A stretch of 64,000 bases of DNA, from contig OX940861.1 in the NCBI GenBank assembly GCA_954871525.1, positions 36,655,201-36,719,200 on the forward strand, in the 5' to 3' direction. The notes beneath the pieces were generated by a model, which did not search any database, had not been told where the DNA came from, and worked only from the letters and a program-made list of their open reading frames with translations. Position numbers and translations under genes: made by a program. Positions 52,198 to 63,861 of this stretch are shown piece by piece (position 1 is the stretch's first letter; each line of letters starts with the position of its first letter). This DNA is from Parietaria judaica (Eukaryota > Streptophyta > Magnoliopsida > Rosales > Urticaceae).

Positions 52198-53925
52198 GTG
52201 CCTGTTGTCGAAGAGAGTGCGGAAACCACGGTCCCAAATCAGAACCAGGGAGTGCTCAGACGTAGTGGGAGGTTCAAAAGACCAGTTGAACGCTACGAGC
52301 ACACCCAGTTGGAATTTCATCTAGCTGTCACAAACACTAGTGTTGAAGATCCCATAGGCTACAAGCAAGCTATGGTTGATCCTGATAAGGGAGAATGGCA
52401 GGAAGCCATGAACCAAGAAAAAGAATCAATGGATTCTAATGAAGTCTGGGAACTTGTAGACTTACCGGATGGCTTCAAAACCATTGGCTGTAAGTGGGTA
52501 TACAAGCGAAAGAGAGGAGTGGACGGGAAGGTTGAAACCTTCAAGGCTAGACTAGTGGCAAAGGGTTTTACCCAGAGGGAAGGTATTGATTTCGATGAGA
52601 CCTTCGCTCCAGTCGCTAAGTATAAGTCCATCCGGATTCTCATGGCCATAGCCTGTAGTCTCAATTACGAGATTTGGCAGATGGACGTCAAAACCGCTTT
52701 CCTGAACGGGTACATTGACGAAAACATCTATATGGACCAACCAGAAGGGTTCGTGCAGAAGGGTCAAGAAGGGAAAGTTTACAGACTTCTCAAATCCATT
52801 TATGGATTGAAGCAAGCTTCCAGATCCTGGAATCTAAGATTTGATGAGACCATCAAAACCTATGGATTCATTCAAAACGTCACTGAGGCCTGCATCTATA
52901 AGCTCAATGACGAAACCGTGGAAATTTTTCTTGTTCTGTACGTCGACGATATTCTTCTCATTGGAAACAGTGTGAAGAAATTATCGGACGTGAAGGCGTG
53001 GCTATCTACACAATTCCAAATGAAGGACATGGGAGAAGCCAGTTATGTTCTTGGGATCCGTATTTTTAGGGATCGCAACAACAGGCTTCTGGCCTTATCT
53101 CAAGCAGCTTACATTGATAAGGTGCTTGAACGTTTTGCAATGGCAAACTCCAAGGGAGGTAATTTACCAACCAGACATGGAGTGTTCCTTAGCAGGAAAC
53201 AGTGCCCAACTTCTCCGGAAGAGCAAGACGAGATGAGGCGTATACCCTATGCTTCAGCAGTCGGAAGTCTGATGTATGCTATGCAGTGTACTAGACCAGA
53301 CATCTGTTACGCTGTGGGAATAGTAAGTAGATATCAATCCAACCCAGGTATGGCTCACTAGAGTGCAGTAAAAAACATTCTCAAGTATCTTCGGAGAACG
53401 AGAGACTATATGTTAGTGTTTTCAGGGTCAGAACTGAATCCACTAGGATACACTGATTCAGACTTTATGTCTGATAAGGACGCGAGAAAATCGACGTCGG
53501 GAGCAGTGTACACCCTTGCTGGTGGAGCGATATTCTGGAGAAGCGTAAAGCAATCCTGTATCGCAGATTCCACAATGGAAGCTGAATATGTGGCAGCTTG
53601 TGAGGCAGCCAAAGAATCAGTTTGGCTAAAGAATTTCTACATGGAATTGGGCGTAGTCCCAGATGTGGATGGGCCACAAATGCTATACTGTGACAACAGT
53701 GGAGCGGTGGCAAATTCTAAAGAGCCCAGAGACCATAACAAGGCGAAACATATAGAGAAAAAATACCATCTCATTAGAGAGATAGTACGTCGTGGCGACG
53801 TACGGGTTGTGAAAATAGCTTCGGAAGACAATCTGGCTGATCCATTTACCAAGACATTGCCAGAGAAAATATTCAGGAGGCATCTGGAGAATATGGGTCT
53901 GAAAGACATGGGTCATCTTCTTTAA
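52198..53925 (+). pseudogene. Copia reverse transcriptase and RNase H remnant with one nonsense codon
   Basis: The frame starts just before the RT region (GKVETFKARLVAKGFTQREG, MDVKTAFLNG, YVDDILL). It is interrupted by TAG 53359-53361, where related elements have Trp, and then reopens in the same frame for RNase H (YTDSDFMSD, STMEAEYVAACEAAKE, LYCDNSGAV, HIEKKYHLIRE). It ends at TAA 53923-53925, 15 bases before the 3' LTR. Without protease and integrase this copy cannot transpose alone. Confidence 0.92.
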
Positions 53926-53940
53926 GTACAAGTGGGAGAT

Positions 53941-56892
53941 TGTTGGACATATGTGTCCTTAAACAAGATAATTTATCCATTTGTAAAAGATTATGATATG
54001 TCATTGAATAAAGATAATGCTTATTATGTTAATCTTATTATAGTTTCTGGTAGAGTAAAATAGAATGTTTGTTTCCTTAGTTCATAAAGAATGCAATTAT
54101 GTTATTATTATCACAACAGAGTCAATGTGAGGAAGAATTAATAATCATAATAAATGAACTTAAAATGTCCGTGACCTGATTAACTGGGTGGGAGCCCATT
54201 AATAGTATAAGGTCATTAATGTGACTAAGTGACAATCCTATTCTGGATTTTGTGTGTGTCACACTCACTAGAAGTGCATTAAGATGAAGTGTCTTCATAC
54301 TGGACTGGACCTGACTTAAACTCCGGAAGTTATCATATAAGACCGTCACTGATAACTTGGAGTTGAGTCACTAGTAGATGATCAAATGGATATTCGATCT
54401 AAGTCCTGAGTGATCTTGAGTCCGAACTGCTGGCTTGATTGTTCTTTGATTTAACCGTTAAAGAACACGAAATATTACCGCTGTTCCCAACACTATTATT
54501 TTGGGAACATGATAGTCAGCAGCAAGGGTAGCCTGGTCATAGACATGGGCATCACACAGCTCTCTTCAGAGTAATGATGATTCCCTTGATTGTCGGTGGT
54601 GAGAAGTGAGAGGTACCCGTGCGCAACTTATGAATCGAAACCATAAGTGGGTTACTCATAATATTACTGACTGAGTCAAGGATGAAAATGCAATGAGGGG
54701 CATAACGGTAGAAACCGCCTGCTCGTGTGTGGATCATCAAGTGAAAGATCAATAACCCGAATTTGATTGTATCAATGGACACCCTGCTGTTATAAAGGGA
54801 ATAATATATACCGTATCACTAAAGAGTGCAGCCTCGGGTCTATAGTGGAATCACTTCGAGGTTTGACGAACAACTAGCAGTTCGTTGGAGCTTAAGTGAT
54901 ACGGGTCCATGGTCCCCAGGATAGCTCCGTAACGGATGATACGTACGTGATTAAAATACATTCTGGATAATGTCTAATCATTTGGCTTGACTTATAAAAC
55001 TGAAAGGTCTGTGGCAGACGTCAGATAGTTTTATCGTCAGCGTGGCAAAAGTACCATATCTTGGTACACGAAATTAACTGATAAAATAAAGTTAGAATTT
55101 AGATTTTCTATCAGCACCATGTTGTTGGAAATTAAATTCTAAGCAACTTTGCTTTTTGAACCAAGTCATTTCGACTTACGGTTAGTGATTTATGGATTTT
55201 CTAAGTTTGTGCTCGGTTCGAGAAACTATGAAATTAAATCACATGTCACGAATTTAAATGATGGTGTGGCACCATGACATTTTTATGTGTGATATTGAGA
55301 TCAGGAATTATTAATATAATTTAATTATTTGGATTTAATTATTAATATCTTATTAATAATTAATTAATAATTAATAGATTTATATTAATAATAATAATGT
55401 ATATTTAATTATACATGTTACATTGTAAATCGTATTGGGCCTACATGATATAGTCCACTCGAGTTTGACCTAGATAGGGTTTAATATTTGCGGCATAAGT
55501 ACCTAAAGTTTGGTACTTTGGCAAAAACCCTAAAATCAATCTTATCCTTTAGATCGGAGATGATTTAATATCAACCGTAGGATTAAGATGATTGATTTTT
55601 GACCTAACCCTAATTCAAAAATAATAGCTTGGTGACCAAGCTTAGGGTTTTCGAATTTGATCTAATTAATTGTATCCGTTAGATCGGTTTAAGATTTAAT
55701 CTTTACCGTCGGATTGGAAATTAATTATTTATATATGTAATATATAATTTTCGAATATAATGATAAGATAAAATCGAATTTGGCTTTTACCAAGTCTTAG
55801 AATATTTGATATTTATCCCAAATTAATTTGATCCATTAGATCGGTCTAAGATTAATCTAAGCCGTTGGATCTAGATAATTAATTTCGAAATTATCATTAA
55901 TATATATATATATATATATTTCGAATATTTAAATAAGTAGATAAGATTGGTTTTTGATTTACCAAGTCTTTCTTATTTAATTAAATCCCTAATTAATTAT
56001 ATCCATTGGATTTAGATAAGATTGAATCTAAGCCTTTGGATTAGGATAATTAATTATATTTAATAATGATTTTCGAAATTAGATATATATATATATATAT
56101 ATATATATATTCGAATTATATTTAAATAAGAAGATAAGCTTGATTTTTGTATTTATCAAGTCTTTCTTATTTAATTAAATACAAGTTTAATTATAACCAT
56201 TGGATTTAGATGAGATTAAATCTCAACCATTGGATTGAAATAATTAAAGTATTTATATATATATAAAATTCGAATTTAGGAGAGAAAATCTCTAATTCGG
56301 TTACGGGCCAAGTCTATAAATAGGAAGCTGATTTACAACATTCTACACACCTCTCCCCAGAGCAAAAACTCGAGCTCTCCCTCTCTCTCTAGGGTCTGCG
56401 AGTTTTCTGCTTCTGATCTCTTTTCTGGTTTGGCTTAGGAGACTATTTCTCCGGAAGCTTAAAAAGAACCTCAGTTAAATTTTGCGACGGAGTCCTGCCG
56501 GCGAAGCCCACGCTTCGGTACGAGGAGTCCAGGAGAATATCCCGGAAGATCACGGGTGTTTCCCTCAGCACCGGCGGAGCCCTGCCGAACTTCAGAGTCC
56601 GCAATCAGAAACGTCAACCGAGGTACGGCCTTATGCATTGGGTTAATAAATGCAAAAACATTTACTGCTTTCTATTTATTTCTTATATTTCGACTTTGAT
56701 ATTAATAATATGTTATGAATATTAAATATGTAATATTTATCGGATCTTGTTGAAATGGTTATTACCCGATATCCGTGCCGTTATTCCGATAACAAGTTTT
56801 CCGCTTTAAAATAATTTTTTAAATGTCACCGGGACGGCTCGGAGGCATATTTCGTGGTAATGGAGTCGGAATTCAAACCCCGATTCCCAACA
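53941..56892 (+). repeat. Copia 3' LTR
   Basis: 2952 bp, uninterrupted copy of the split 5' LTR. It differs by eye only in a 1-bp indel, TA-run lengths and about two substitutions. Confidence 0.97.
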
Positions 56893-57609
56893 GTTGGTTT
56901 GGCTAATGATTATGTTTTTGTCTGTAAATATATTATAAAAAAACAAATGTTAGTTTGGTTGCTTTCGTTCCTTTTCACTTTGTATATTATAAAAAAACAA
57001 ATGTTAGTTTGGTTGCTTTCGTTCCTTTTCACTTTGGATTGGATATTTCTTTTTTACCACCATTATTGTGTAGAGATATGTACACACTTTCCTTTTCCTT
57101 TCACTTTTAACTTTTACTTTAAAGAGTGAAATTACTAGATAATGAAGTAACACGAATATGATTGAGTAGGAATGAATAACAATTACGTTAATGTAACTGT
57201 AGTTACCCTAGTGTAACTACAGTTACATAAGGGTAACTGTGGTTACCCAAGTGTAACTAATAGAATTTATTATATAAGTGTAAAAAGAATTGCATAGTGT
57301 AAAGTGTAAACTATAATTTTGAGGATGTAACGTTCATTGATGGAACTTTTCTCGATGTTCCATCAATGTCGAAATTGATAAACCTGCACAATATCATATT
57401 AAAGTGAAGATAAGTTTAAGTTTGAGTATAGAAATTAGTCAATAGTGTATCCGTGCAACACATATATATCAATATACTAGCAAACAAGAAGAGCATATAA
57501 TGCATTTGTATAAAAATATCCTCATTCAAAGCATTTAAAAATTTATACATCTCATTGGTATTTATACATTGTAAGTTCCTATTGGAAAAACACAGAGACT
57601 CAAAACTCT
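56893..57609. repeat. Right flank of Copia: Mutator-like repeat DNA
   Basis: The beginning repeats the sequence at 33514-33740 (TTTGGCTAATGA, AGAGTGAAATTACTAGATAATGAAG), so a unit of about 400 bp was duplicated before the Copia inserted. A 54-bp tandem duplication lies at about 56931-57038, and 20-bp GTAACT units at 57193-57256. Confidence 0.7.
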
Positions 57610-57813
57610 TGTGAAGCGGAGCCGAGATCGGATTTTCCTTTTCCGGTCTTCCGTCTTCGGCAAGAGTCTGGTGAATGTTTGGGAAGAATGCCTCTATTGG
57701 CAATGGTCATTGCTCCCAGAAGCTTGCTCAGCTCTTTGTCGTTACGCACCACGCCTCGGAACGATCAAGGTCTTGTTGTTGTCCCTCGCATCGTTCTCAG
57801 CAAGCTCCAAAAT
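57610..57813 (-). pseudogene. Histone H2A gene fragment, frameshifted
   Basis: Minus-strand text in pieces: [19 protein letters not shown], then [20 protein letters not shown] and PNIHQTL, the C-terminal half of H2A. The segment between VPR and VRND (HIQLA in H2A) is lost with a frame change, and one extra base interrupts the ILPNIH stretch. The upper end coincides with an intron acceptor (TACTAG), so the fragment is an exon taken with intron sequence. Presumably captured genomic DNA inside a Mutator-like element. Confidence 0.82.
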
Positions 57814-57816
57814 CTA

Positions 57817-57923
57817 GTACAAACCAGTCAAATCACCATAGTCAATTGCAATTAGACAATCAACGATTTTTAAAGAATGATTGTAGATTTCAACCGATAA
57901 CACCAAAATCAGATAAATCAAAC

Positions 57924-57970
<47 letters not shown>

Positions 57971-58734
57971 GAGAAACCATGTAATTTTTTATAAAGTATG
58001 AAAATCAGATGAACAAATAAACTGCCAAAAAAGGATAATATTAAGGCAAAGTTTCAGATTTTGAAACCGCAAATAGCCTTCAATTAGAGGATTCGAAACA
58101 TAATAGAATTACAGAATTGAATTACATAATTCAGAAACCGGAAATAGCATCGCATACCGAATCGAATTACAATTGAACAACTAACCTAGAGATTGCAGGC
58201 CTACGCTCCATTTGCGTTCCTAACGGCACGATCGAGAGCGGCGCTGGCGGTCCGAGGATGGAGACGACTTTGAACGACGTGAGTAGACGGAGAATCCGAT
58301 GAAGCTCCTCGACTGCGCTGGGGTTGCCGAGATGAGACGAACCCGTGTTTGTATTGAATCAAGACACGTCTAGAACCTGCCGGAAACTGGAGATTGAAGA
58401 ATCAACGACACATCTGAAACCTGGAGAAAGATAAGATCGAAGAAGGAGATGAATTCGCAAAATCGAAATTGATCGCAGAAGATTAAGATCAAACATTGAA
58501 ATCGAACTTGGAGATTGAACCTGGAGATAAAAGAATCGCAGAGGATTAAGACGCGATCGAAGAAGAAGATGGAATCTAGAGGAGCCGTGATCAAACAAGG
58601 AGATGAAATCGACATCGAAATCGATTCGCATGCAATTTAAAGAACTGATCGAAGACCTTGTTGAAGAAGAATGGAAGAAAGAGTGAAGACGTGAACGAAG
58701 GCGAACTGAACAAACGAGGGTATAGTTGTCCAAA
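57817..58734. other. Repeat-region DNA, no gene supported
   Basis: Contains a TA run at about 57929-57967 and Arg/Ser/Phe-biased low-complexity frames (58359-58733, minus) built on repeated GATTGAA/GAAGAAGA text, judged not to be protein-coding. It may include flanks of the captured H2A gene. Confidence 0.4.
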
Positions 58735-59312
58735 ATAGCCCAAATTAGTACTTCTTTGATTAAAGCAAATCTCTGAGTATTTTTTTAAAAAGTTTAACTT
58801 TAATTGAGTATTTTGCTAATAAGTCCAATTAATTTTTAAACAAATTAACTCAGTTAATACACGTTAATATAGTTAATACACGTTAATACAAGGGCAATAC
58901 GGCCTTTCGTGATTTATTAATGTGGTTGATTGGCTATTTGGCAATATTAATCAAAAGGTTGGATATTTTGCAAAATATTTTTTCTAGTTTGGCTATATGG
59001 CTATAGATAGAGCTGAAAGTGGCGACGGTGCCCTGAAGGTCGCGACTCAGCGCGACGCCGAAGACGAGTTCGCGATTCGTCGCGATTCGGCCTCGAAAAT
59101 CGCAAACCATCGCGAATAGCTTCAACCGTCGCGATTTTCGTCCAGCTCGGCCTCTCTCTGACTCTCTCTCTCCCTCTCACATACCCCCTCTCTCTCATTA
59201 TCGCGAACCATCGCGAGCTCGTAGGTCACGACGCATCGCGACTTATCTTTCGGCGATTAGGTCGCGACTCAGCGCGACGCCGTGAGTTGCAGGTCTAGCT
59301 ATAGAGCCCTTT
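58735..59312. repeat. Mutator-like right end, interrupted by a hAT MITE
   Basis: Runs from CCAAAATAGCCC to CTATAGAGCCC and matches the right end at about 30740-30905 (TGGTTGATTG(A/G)CTATTTGGCAA, AATCAAAAGGTTGG). The 290-bp MITE at 59008-59297 splits its last bases. Confidence 0.65.
59008..59297. mobile_element. hAT-type MITE, 290 bp, GC-rich
   Basis: Begins TAGAGCTGAAAGTGGCG; its other end reverse complemented begins TAGACCTGCAACTCACGG. Perfect 8-bp target duplication GCTATAGA at 59000-59007 and 59298-59305. The interior is full of TCGCGA and GCGACGC motifs, including the direct repeat GGTCGCGACTCAGCGCGACG near both ends. No coding capacity. It lies about 117 bp before the start codon of the methyltransferase gene. 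Confidence 0.85.
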
Positions 59313-59413
59313 TTATTTTTATATATATATAAAAATTGTTGTTTTTATCTATTATTTATTTTGAATTTACTTGTTTGTGTGTCATGTGACTGTCTACCCA
59401 GATAGTAGCGAAA

Positions 59414-61912
59414 ATGGCTTCGTGGGTTTGCTCGCGCAACACTGCTTTTTCCTTTAATGGCGGAAAGATTTTCTCAGCTTCCAAACAGAAATGCTTCAAG
59501 CCTCGTTTCCTTGCTTCTTCGTCGGAGAATCCTTACCACGTGATTAGCAGCCCCACACTCGTCGCCACCGAATACGCCGACCTTAACCTCTCCCTCAACC
59601 TCCCCTCGGTAACTTTCCTCAATCATCTCAATCATGAATTCGTGGTTGATTATGGAACCAACTCATTCTTTTTTGTTTGAATTTGCAGGAGTTGAGCAAT
59701 ATCAGCAGAATCAGGCAACATGTCAATCCTCTCCGCTTATCTCTCTCTGTACGTATCACTATTCATCTCTCACTTTCATGTAAACCAAACTTAGAACAAC
59801 CACCAAAGTACATGAGTAATCCATATCGGAATTTTACGAAGAAATCCACTGTTATAGTTAGAAAATGTGTTGAGGACCGGGTCTAGAAAGAGATGATTCG
59901 GGTCACAAACTCCGTCGCGGTTCTATGTGTTTTACGTGGAAATTCAATTTTGGAAGAAAACCGCGCGTATTCACTACGATCGAAATGGATTCGGGCCGTG
60001 GTACTTCCCGACCCGGACCAATAATTTCATGTGTGTATGGTAATGTAATGTTGTAATTGTATGTTTGTGGAGTAGAAGGCTGTGCAAGTGCCTGATTGGA
60101 ATCAAGTGTTTAGAGACCCAGCTTTGCCACTCACTGTCGATATTGGAAGCGGTACTAATTCTTATTCCTTTTCAATTTTCTAGCTCTATTACTGCTTGTT
60201 TTTTAATGTCAAACCAGCAAAAATGACATTGATTCCTTCAACTTTTTGTTTCTTTAAAGAATCTTGCTTCCACTTATTTAGTTGAATAAGAGATTGGGGT
60301 TTTATGGACTGGATTCTGCAAGATATTGAGTAAAGTCTTTTTTCTGTTGCTTTTTCTCAGATTTGTCTCTTCTTTTCTCAGAATGCTTATCATATACTAG
60401 GGGTGGAATCTTTGGGCTTAATTTTTTGGCCCCTCCGCCCGGTTTTGGTCAGAAGATAGGGCCTTTTGTAAAAAGCAAAAACCGGGAACCAGGCTGGGAT
60501 CGCTCCCGGTTTATAACCTGGGATCCGGGACTGGGGCGAGGCTTTCAAAAACTAAAACTTACTAGTTTTTATTTTTTTAATTAATTTATTATAGTCTTCG
60601 CTTTCAGGACTATGTTCCAGGCTTAAATCATGTATTATTTGAGAATTCAAGAATTTAGACTATGAAGCTAGTAATTGTGGATTTGAATTAAATCTGTGCT
60701 TCAAACATGGTTGTTCATTTATCTGATCATTCCGAATTGGCCAAATTCATATACTCTAGGCGGTGGACGATTTCTGTTATGGCTTGCAAAGAGAGACGTT
60801 GGCGTGAGAAATTATTTGGGACTCGAAATACGAGAAAGAGTACGTTAATGTCCCTAGGAATCAAATTTACTAACTTTCATTGATCAAGTTAATACATTAT
60901 TATTTGAAATTTGAATCCCTTTTCTGGTAAGGTTAATGTGGAATCTGAGATATGATCAATGCTCTCATGACAGCTCGTTAAGCGCGCGCAACACTGGGTT
61001 CACGACCTAAATCTCAATAATGTGTATGTTCCACGATCTCATTTAGATATTTTGTTTATTGGAATTGAGTAATTTTTTTCATTTCCTTGGTGTCGGTCCT
61101 GAACCAATGATGTTACATTCAACTATTTATGCAGTCATTTCTTATTTGCAAACGCCTCGAACTCTTTTGAAGACCTGGTCTCTACCTATCCTGGCCCGTT
61201 GACTCTCGTCTCAATCTTGGTAAGTGTGAGGCTACATCGACTAAGAATGAGATTAGTTGATATATAAACCCATGAACCTCTTACAAGCCGATTTTTGGGA
61301 TCAGTTCTATTCATGGACTTATATCCGACACCTTGTCCCAGGCGTGAAGTCCGATGGGGAAAGGTTCGATCGTTAGCCGAAATAAGAAATTTTGAACGCT
61401 TTTCTTTTTTCATTCTGTGCAGTGTCCAGATCCTCATTTCAAGAAACGACACCGCAAGAGGAGGGTTGTGCAGAAGCCTTTGGTAGAGTCCATCGCGAAA
61501 TGCCTAATGCCTGGAGGCCAGGTACGTTTTGGCTTGGTTTATGAATAATGCGATCAAAAAGCTTTTTGCACTGAGACTTTAGTACAAAAACCGTGCGGGT
61601 TTGGACCCAAAGCGGACAATATCATGACGGTTTTCCACAAAACAACACATCAACGATGATCTTTCTTGAAACCAGGTGTTTGTACAATCAGATGTGTTTG
61701 ATGTGGCAGTTGACATGAGGGACCAATTTGACGGCGAGATCAATACGCTGAGACACATCGACAGTGTGGGCCCGAACATGTGCAACGAGGACGGGTGGTT
61801 GATGAGTAACCCCATGGGCATAAGAACAGAGAGAGAAATCCATGCTGAATCCGAAGGTGCAAAAATCTACAGAAGATTGTACCAAAAGGTCACTTCATTA
61901 AATGACCGATAA
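59414..61912 (+). CDS. trmB: tRNA (guanine-N7)-methyltransferase, organellar type (8 exons, 293 aa)
   Basis: SAM-dependent enzyme that makes N7-methylguanosine (m7G46) in the variable loop of tRNAs. Exons 59414-59608, 59689-59748, 60076-60151, 60760-60839, 60974-61023, 61135-61219, 61423-61521 and 61676-61912; phases agree and the total is 294 codons. The first about 50 residues (MASWVCSRNTAFSFNGGK...) look like a transit peptide. VDIGSGGGRFLLWLA is the SAM-binding glycine loop; NYLGLEIRE, VHFLFANAS and the family signature CPDPHFKKRHRKRR follow. The C-terminal NPMGIRTEREIHAESEGAKIYRRLYQK stretch is characteristic of TrmB. Length and N-terminus agree with the plant organellar, bacterial-type member rather than the cytosolic Trm8. 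A hAT MITE and a Mutator-like end lie directly upstream. Confidence 0.94.
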
Positions 61913-62949
61913 ATATTTTATTTGTCACGTGTTCGGGTCGTGTCTTCCTCTCTTTTACTTATTTTATATAGAATGAGATCCGTTTCATTTGTTAATCAAA
62001 CATTAATCGTGTTGGATGACAAGACCCAAATCGACCCGTTTATTAACGGTGGTGGAAGTTGAAGCAGTTGTTTATTAATCATTTCTATTTTATTTTATTT
62101 TAATTCTATTCTATTTAATGTCACTAATCTCTATTTATTTAAAAAGTTGTCCAACTTTATAGTCTCTCATCTCATCTTATATGATTCGCTGATCATTCAA
62201 TTAAATTGGTGTTTAATTCATAATCGTTGAGTGATATGACTAATGTCTAAGACTTTTCACCACAGCCTCAAAGTTTTCTCACTTGTACCAGTTAGGCACG
62301 TTTCTTTTAATTATATAATTATTTAGCACTGCTTATGAGGAAATATTCCTCTAGTTTCTGCAATTTTAGGACCAATCTTGGTGCGTCCAAAGAATATATT
62401 CACGTTACATTACATGCCTTTGTGATTAAATCATATAAACAATTCATTTGAAGATTATCATATTTCTTCTTCTTGATTATCTTACGATACGAGTGGTAAA
62501 AAAATCATATTGGTGATAATTTTATTTATATTTTCTTTGTAGCTGTACCAAAAAAGCTAAAAGATTACGTAGCGTTTAAGGCTTTTGCTTCGTTTAAAAA
62601 TTCTCATGCACCAAGGAGTAAAACTCATGGTACTTATTCCACTTAAAAAAATAAGTATATTTAGTTAGAAAGAAAAGAGAAGGTTGAATTGGGTGGTAAG
62701 AAGAGGATAAATCGCCCAATTAAAAAGACGCGTAAAATTAAAATAAAAATAAAAATAAAAAATATATATATATATATAAAAAGAAACGCGTCGAAGCAAC
62801 GCGTGGCGTCAGCACAAAATCGACCCAATCAGCAAACGGTATTATTAATTAATTAATTAATAAAAAAACATAAATATCTGGAAAGAACGAAGAAACGAGT
62901 CAATAATAAAATCGCAATGAAATAAACCCAATCTCTGAGTATTTTCAAC
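61913..62949. other. Intergenic region and upstream promoter area of the XYPPX gene
   Basis: AT-rich, no gene seen. The right part has a TA run (62760-62780) next to two ACGCG(T) motifs within 62785-62808, possible CAMTA or stress-response elements of the gene at 63455. Confidence 0.4.
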
Positions 62950-63051
62950 ACCATAAAAGCCCTGTGAAACCCCGAGAATTGGAAAATCATAGACCCAAAT
63001 TCCACAAAAATTTCGCGCTTCTCGAGAAGATCAAACCTTTGACAACGACTG

Positions 63052-63429
63052 GTAAGGCTTTTTGTGTGTTTGATCTTATCGAATGTTGTTCTTGCTTCTT
63101 GTTTTTTGGTTCGATCTCTCTTTGGTTCTGGAGATTTGCTTGAGTTGTTTCTATTTACCAGACATGATTTGGCGATCGATTTTTTCCTTTTGCGTTTGTT
63201 TGGTTAACAATATTTTGTCATGATCGCCGATTTCGCAAGACTTTACTCGAAGATTGAATCGTGTTTGAAGAAATGGCATAATTCGTGAGAGTTATCAGAT
63301 CACGTAGAAATGAATTTTGCTTTCATAAATTTGATTTTGGTTAGAGGTTTCTCAATTTTTCGTAGAAATCATTGTAATTTCATTTTTTAAGCTTTGTTCT
63401 TATCTCGTTTGTTTGGTTGTTTGATGCAG
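63052..63429 (+). other. Intron in 5' UTR of XYPPX gene
   Basis: Donor ACTG|GTAAGG at 63052 and acceptor GATGCAG at 63429, T-rich between, 26 bases before the ATG. A leading 5' UTR intron is common in genes of this family. Confidence 0.65.
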
Positions 63430-63454
63430 TTGGTTTCTTTGGTGCTGAGCGGCA

Positions 63455-63767
63455 ATGGGAGACAAGAACCAAGATGACAAGGGGCTGTTCTCAAGCCTCG
63501 CCGGATTTGCCGCCGGTCATGCACACCACGGACCGTACGGAGCCCCACATGGCTCGTACGGAGCCCCCCACGGATCGTACGGAGCTCCACAGCCCTACCC
63601 GCCTCCTGGATACGCTCCATCAGCATACCCGCCACCTGGCTACCCGCCACCCACCGGCTATGGTCCGCCACCGCCACCACATGGCGGATACGCGCCGCCC
63701 TATCCTCCGCCCGGAGGATACGCGCCACATGGTTATCCTCCTCCACCGGCCCCGTATCATGCACCAG
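63455..63767 (+). CDS. Gly/Pro/Tyr-rich XYPPX-repeat protein, first coding exon (partial)
   Basis: Begins MGDKNQDDKGLFSSLAGFAAGHAHHG, the conserved head of plant 'glycine-rich protein A3-like' / XYPPX proteins. It continues with three PHGSYGAP-type units and YPPPGY/PPPTGY repeats. The exon ends at CACCAG|GTATGC (63767); the usual C-terminal part, a Gly/His-rich or Ala-rich tail, should lie beyond the window. Such proteins are small, intrinsically disordered and often stress-responsive; their biochemical role is unsettled. The frame also stays open a few codons into the intron. Confidence 0.85.
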
Positions 63768-63811
63768 GTATGCATACATGGCAGCTTTAATCCTAATGTT
63801 TGGTTCAAAAT

Positions 63812-63814
63812 TTG

Positions 63815-63860
<46 letters not shown>
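63812..63860. repeat. (TA)n microsatellite
   Basis: Uninterrupted TA run inside the intron after the first coding exon of the XYPPX gene. Confidence 0.95.

Positions 63861-63861
<1 letters not shown>

Larger units (their letters stand above)
33916..56892 (+). mobile_element. Ty1/Copia LTR retrotransposon with 2.95-kb LTRs, carrying a nested Gypsy element
   Basis: The LTRs begin TGTTGGACAT and end CCCAACA. The 5' LTR is split: 33916-34166 and, after the Gypsy-2 insertion, 46310-49013. The 3' LTR is 53941-56892. Target duplication is GTTGC at 33911-33915 and GTTGG at 56893-56897 (one mismatch). The interior has a classical TGGTATCAGAGC primer site, a long leader, gag and only the RT-RNase H end of pol, with a polypurine AAGTGGGAGA before the 3' LTR. 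Protease and integrase are missing. The LTRs differ by very few bases by eye, so the insertion is recent. Confidence 0.96.

Noticed and set aside
58359..58733. 124-codon ORF on the minus strand
   Set aside because: Arg/Ser/Phe/Leu low-complexity translation of repetitive GATTGAA/GAAGAAG text; no domain.
60395..60580. hAT-like end TAGGGGTGGAAT inside a trmB intron
   Set aside because: The left-type end and CCCGG-rich text look right, but no matching right end or 8-bp duplication was found.
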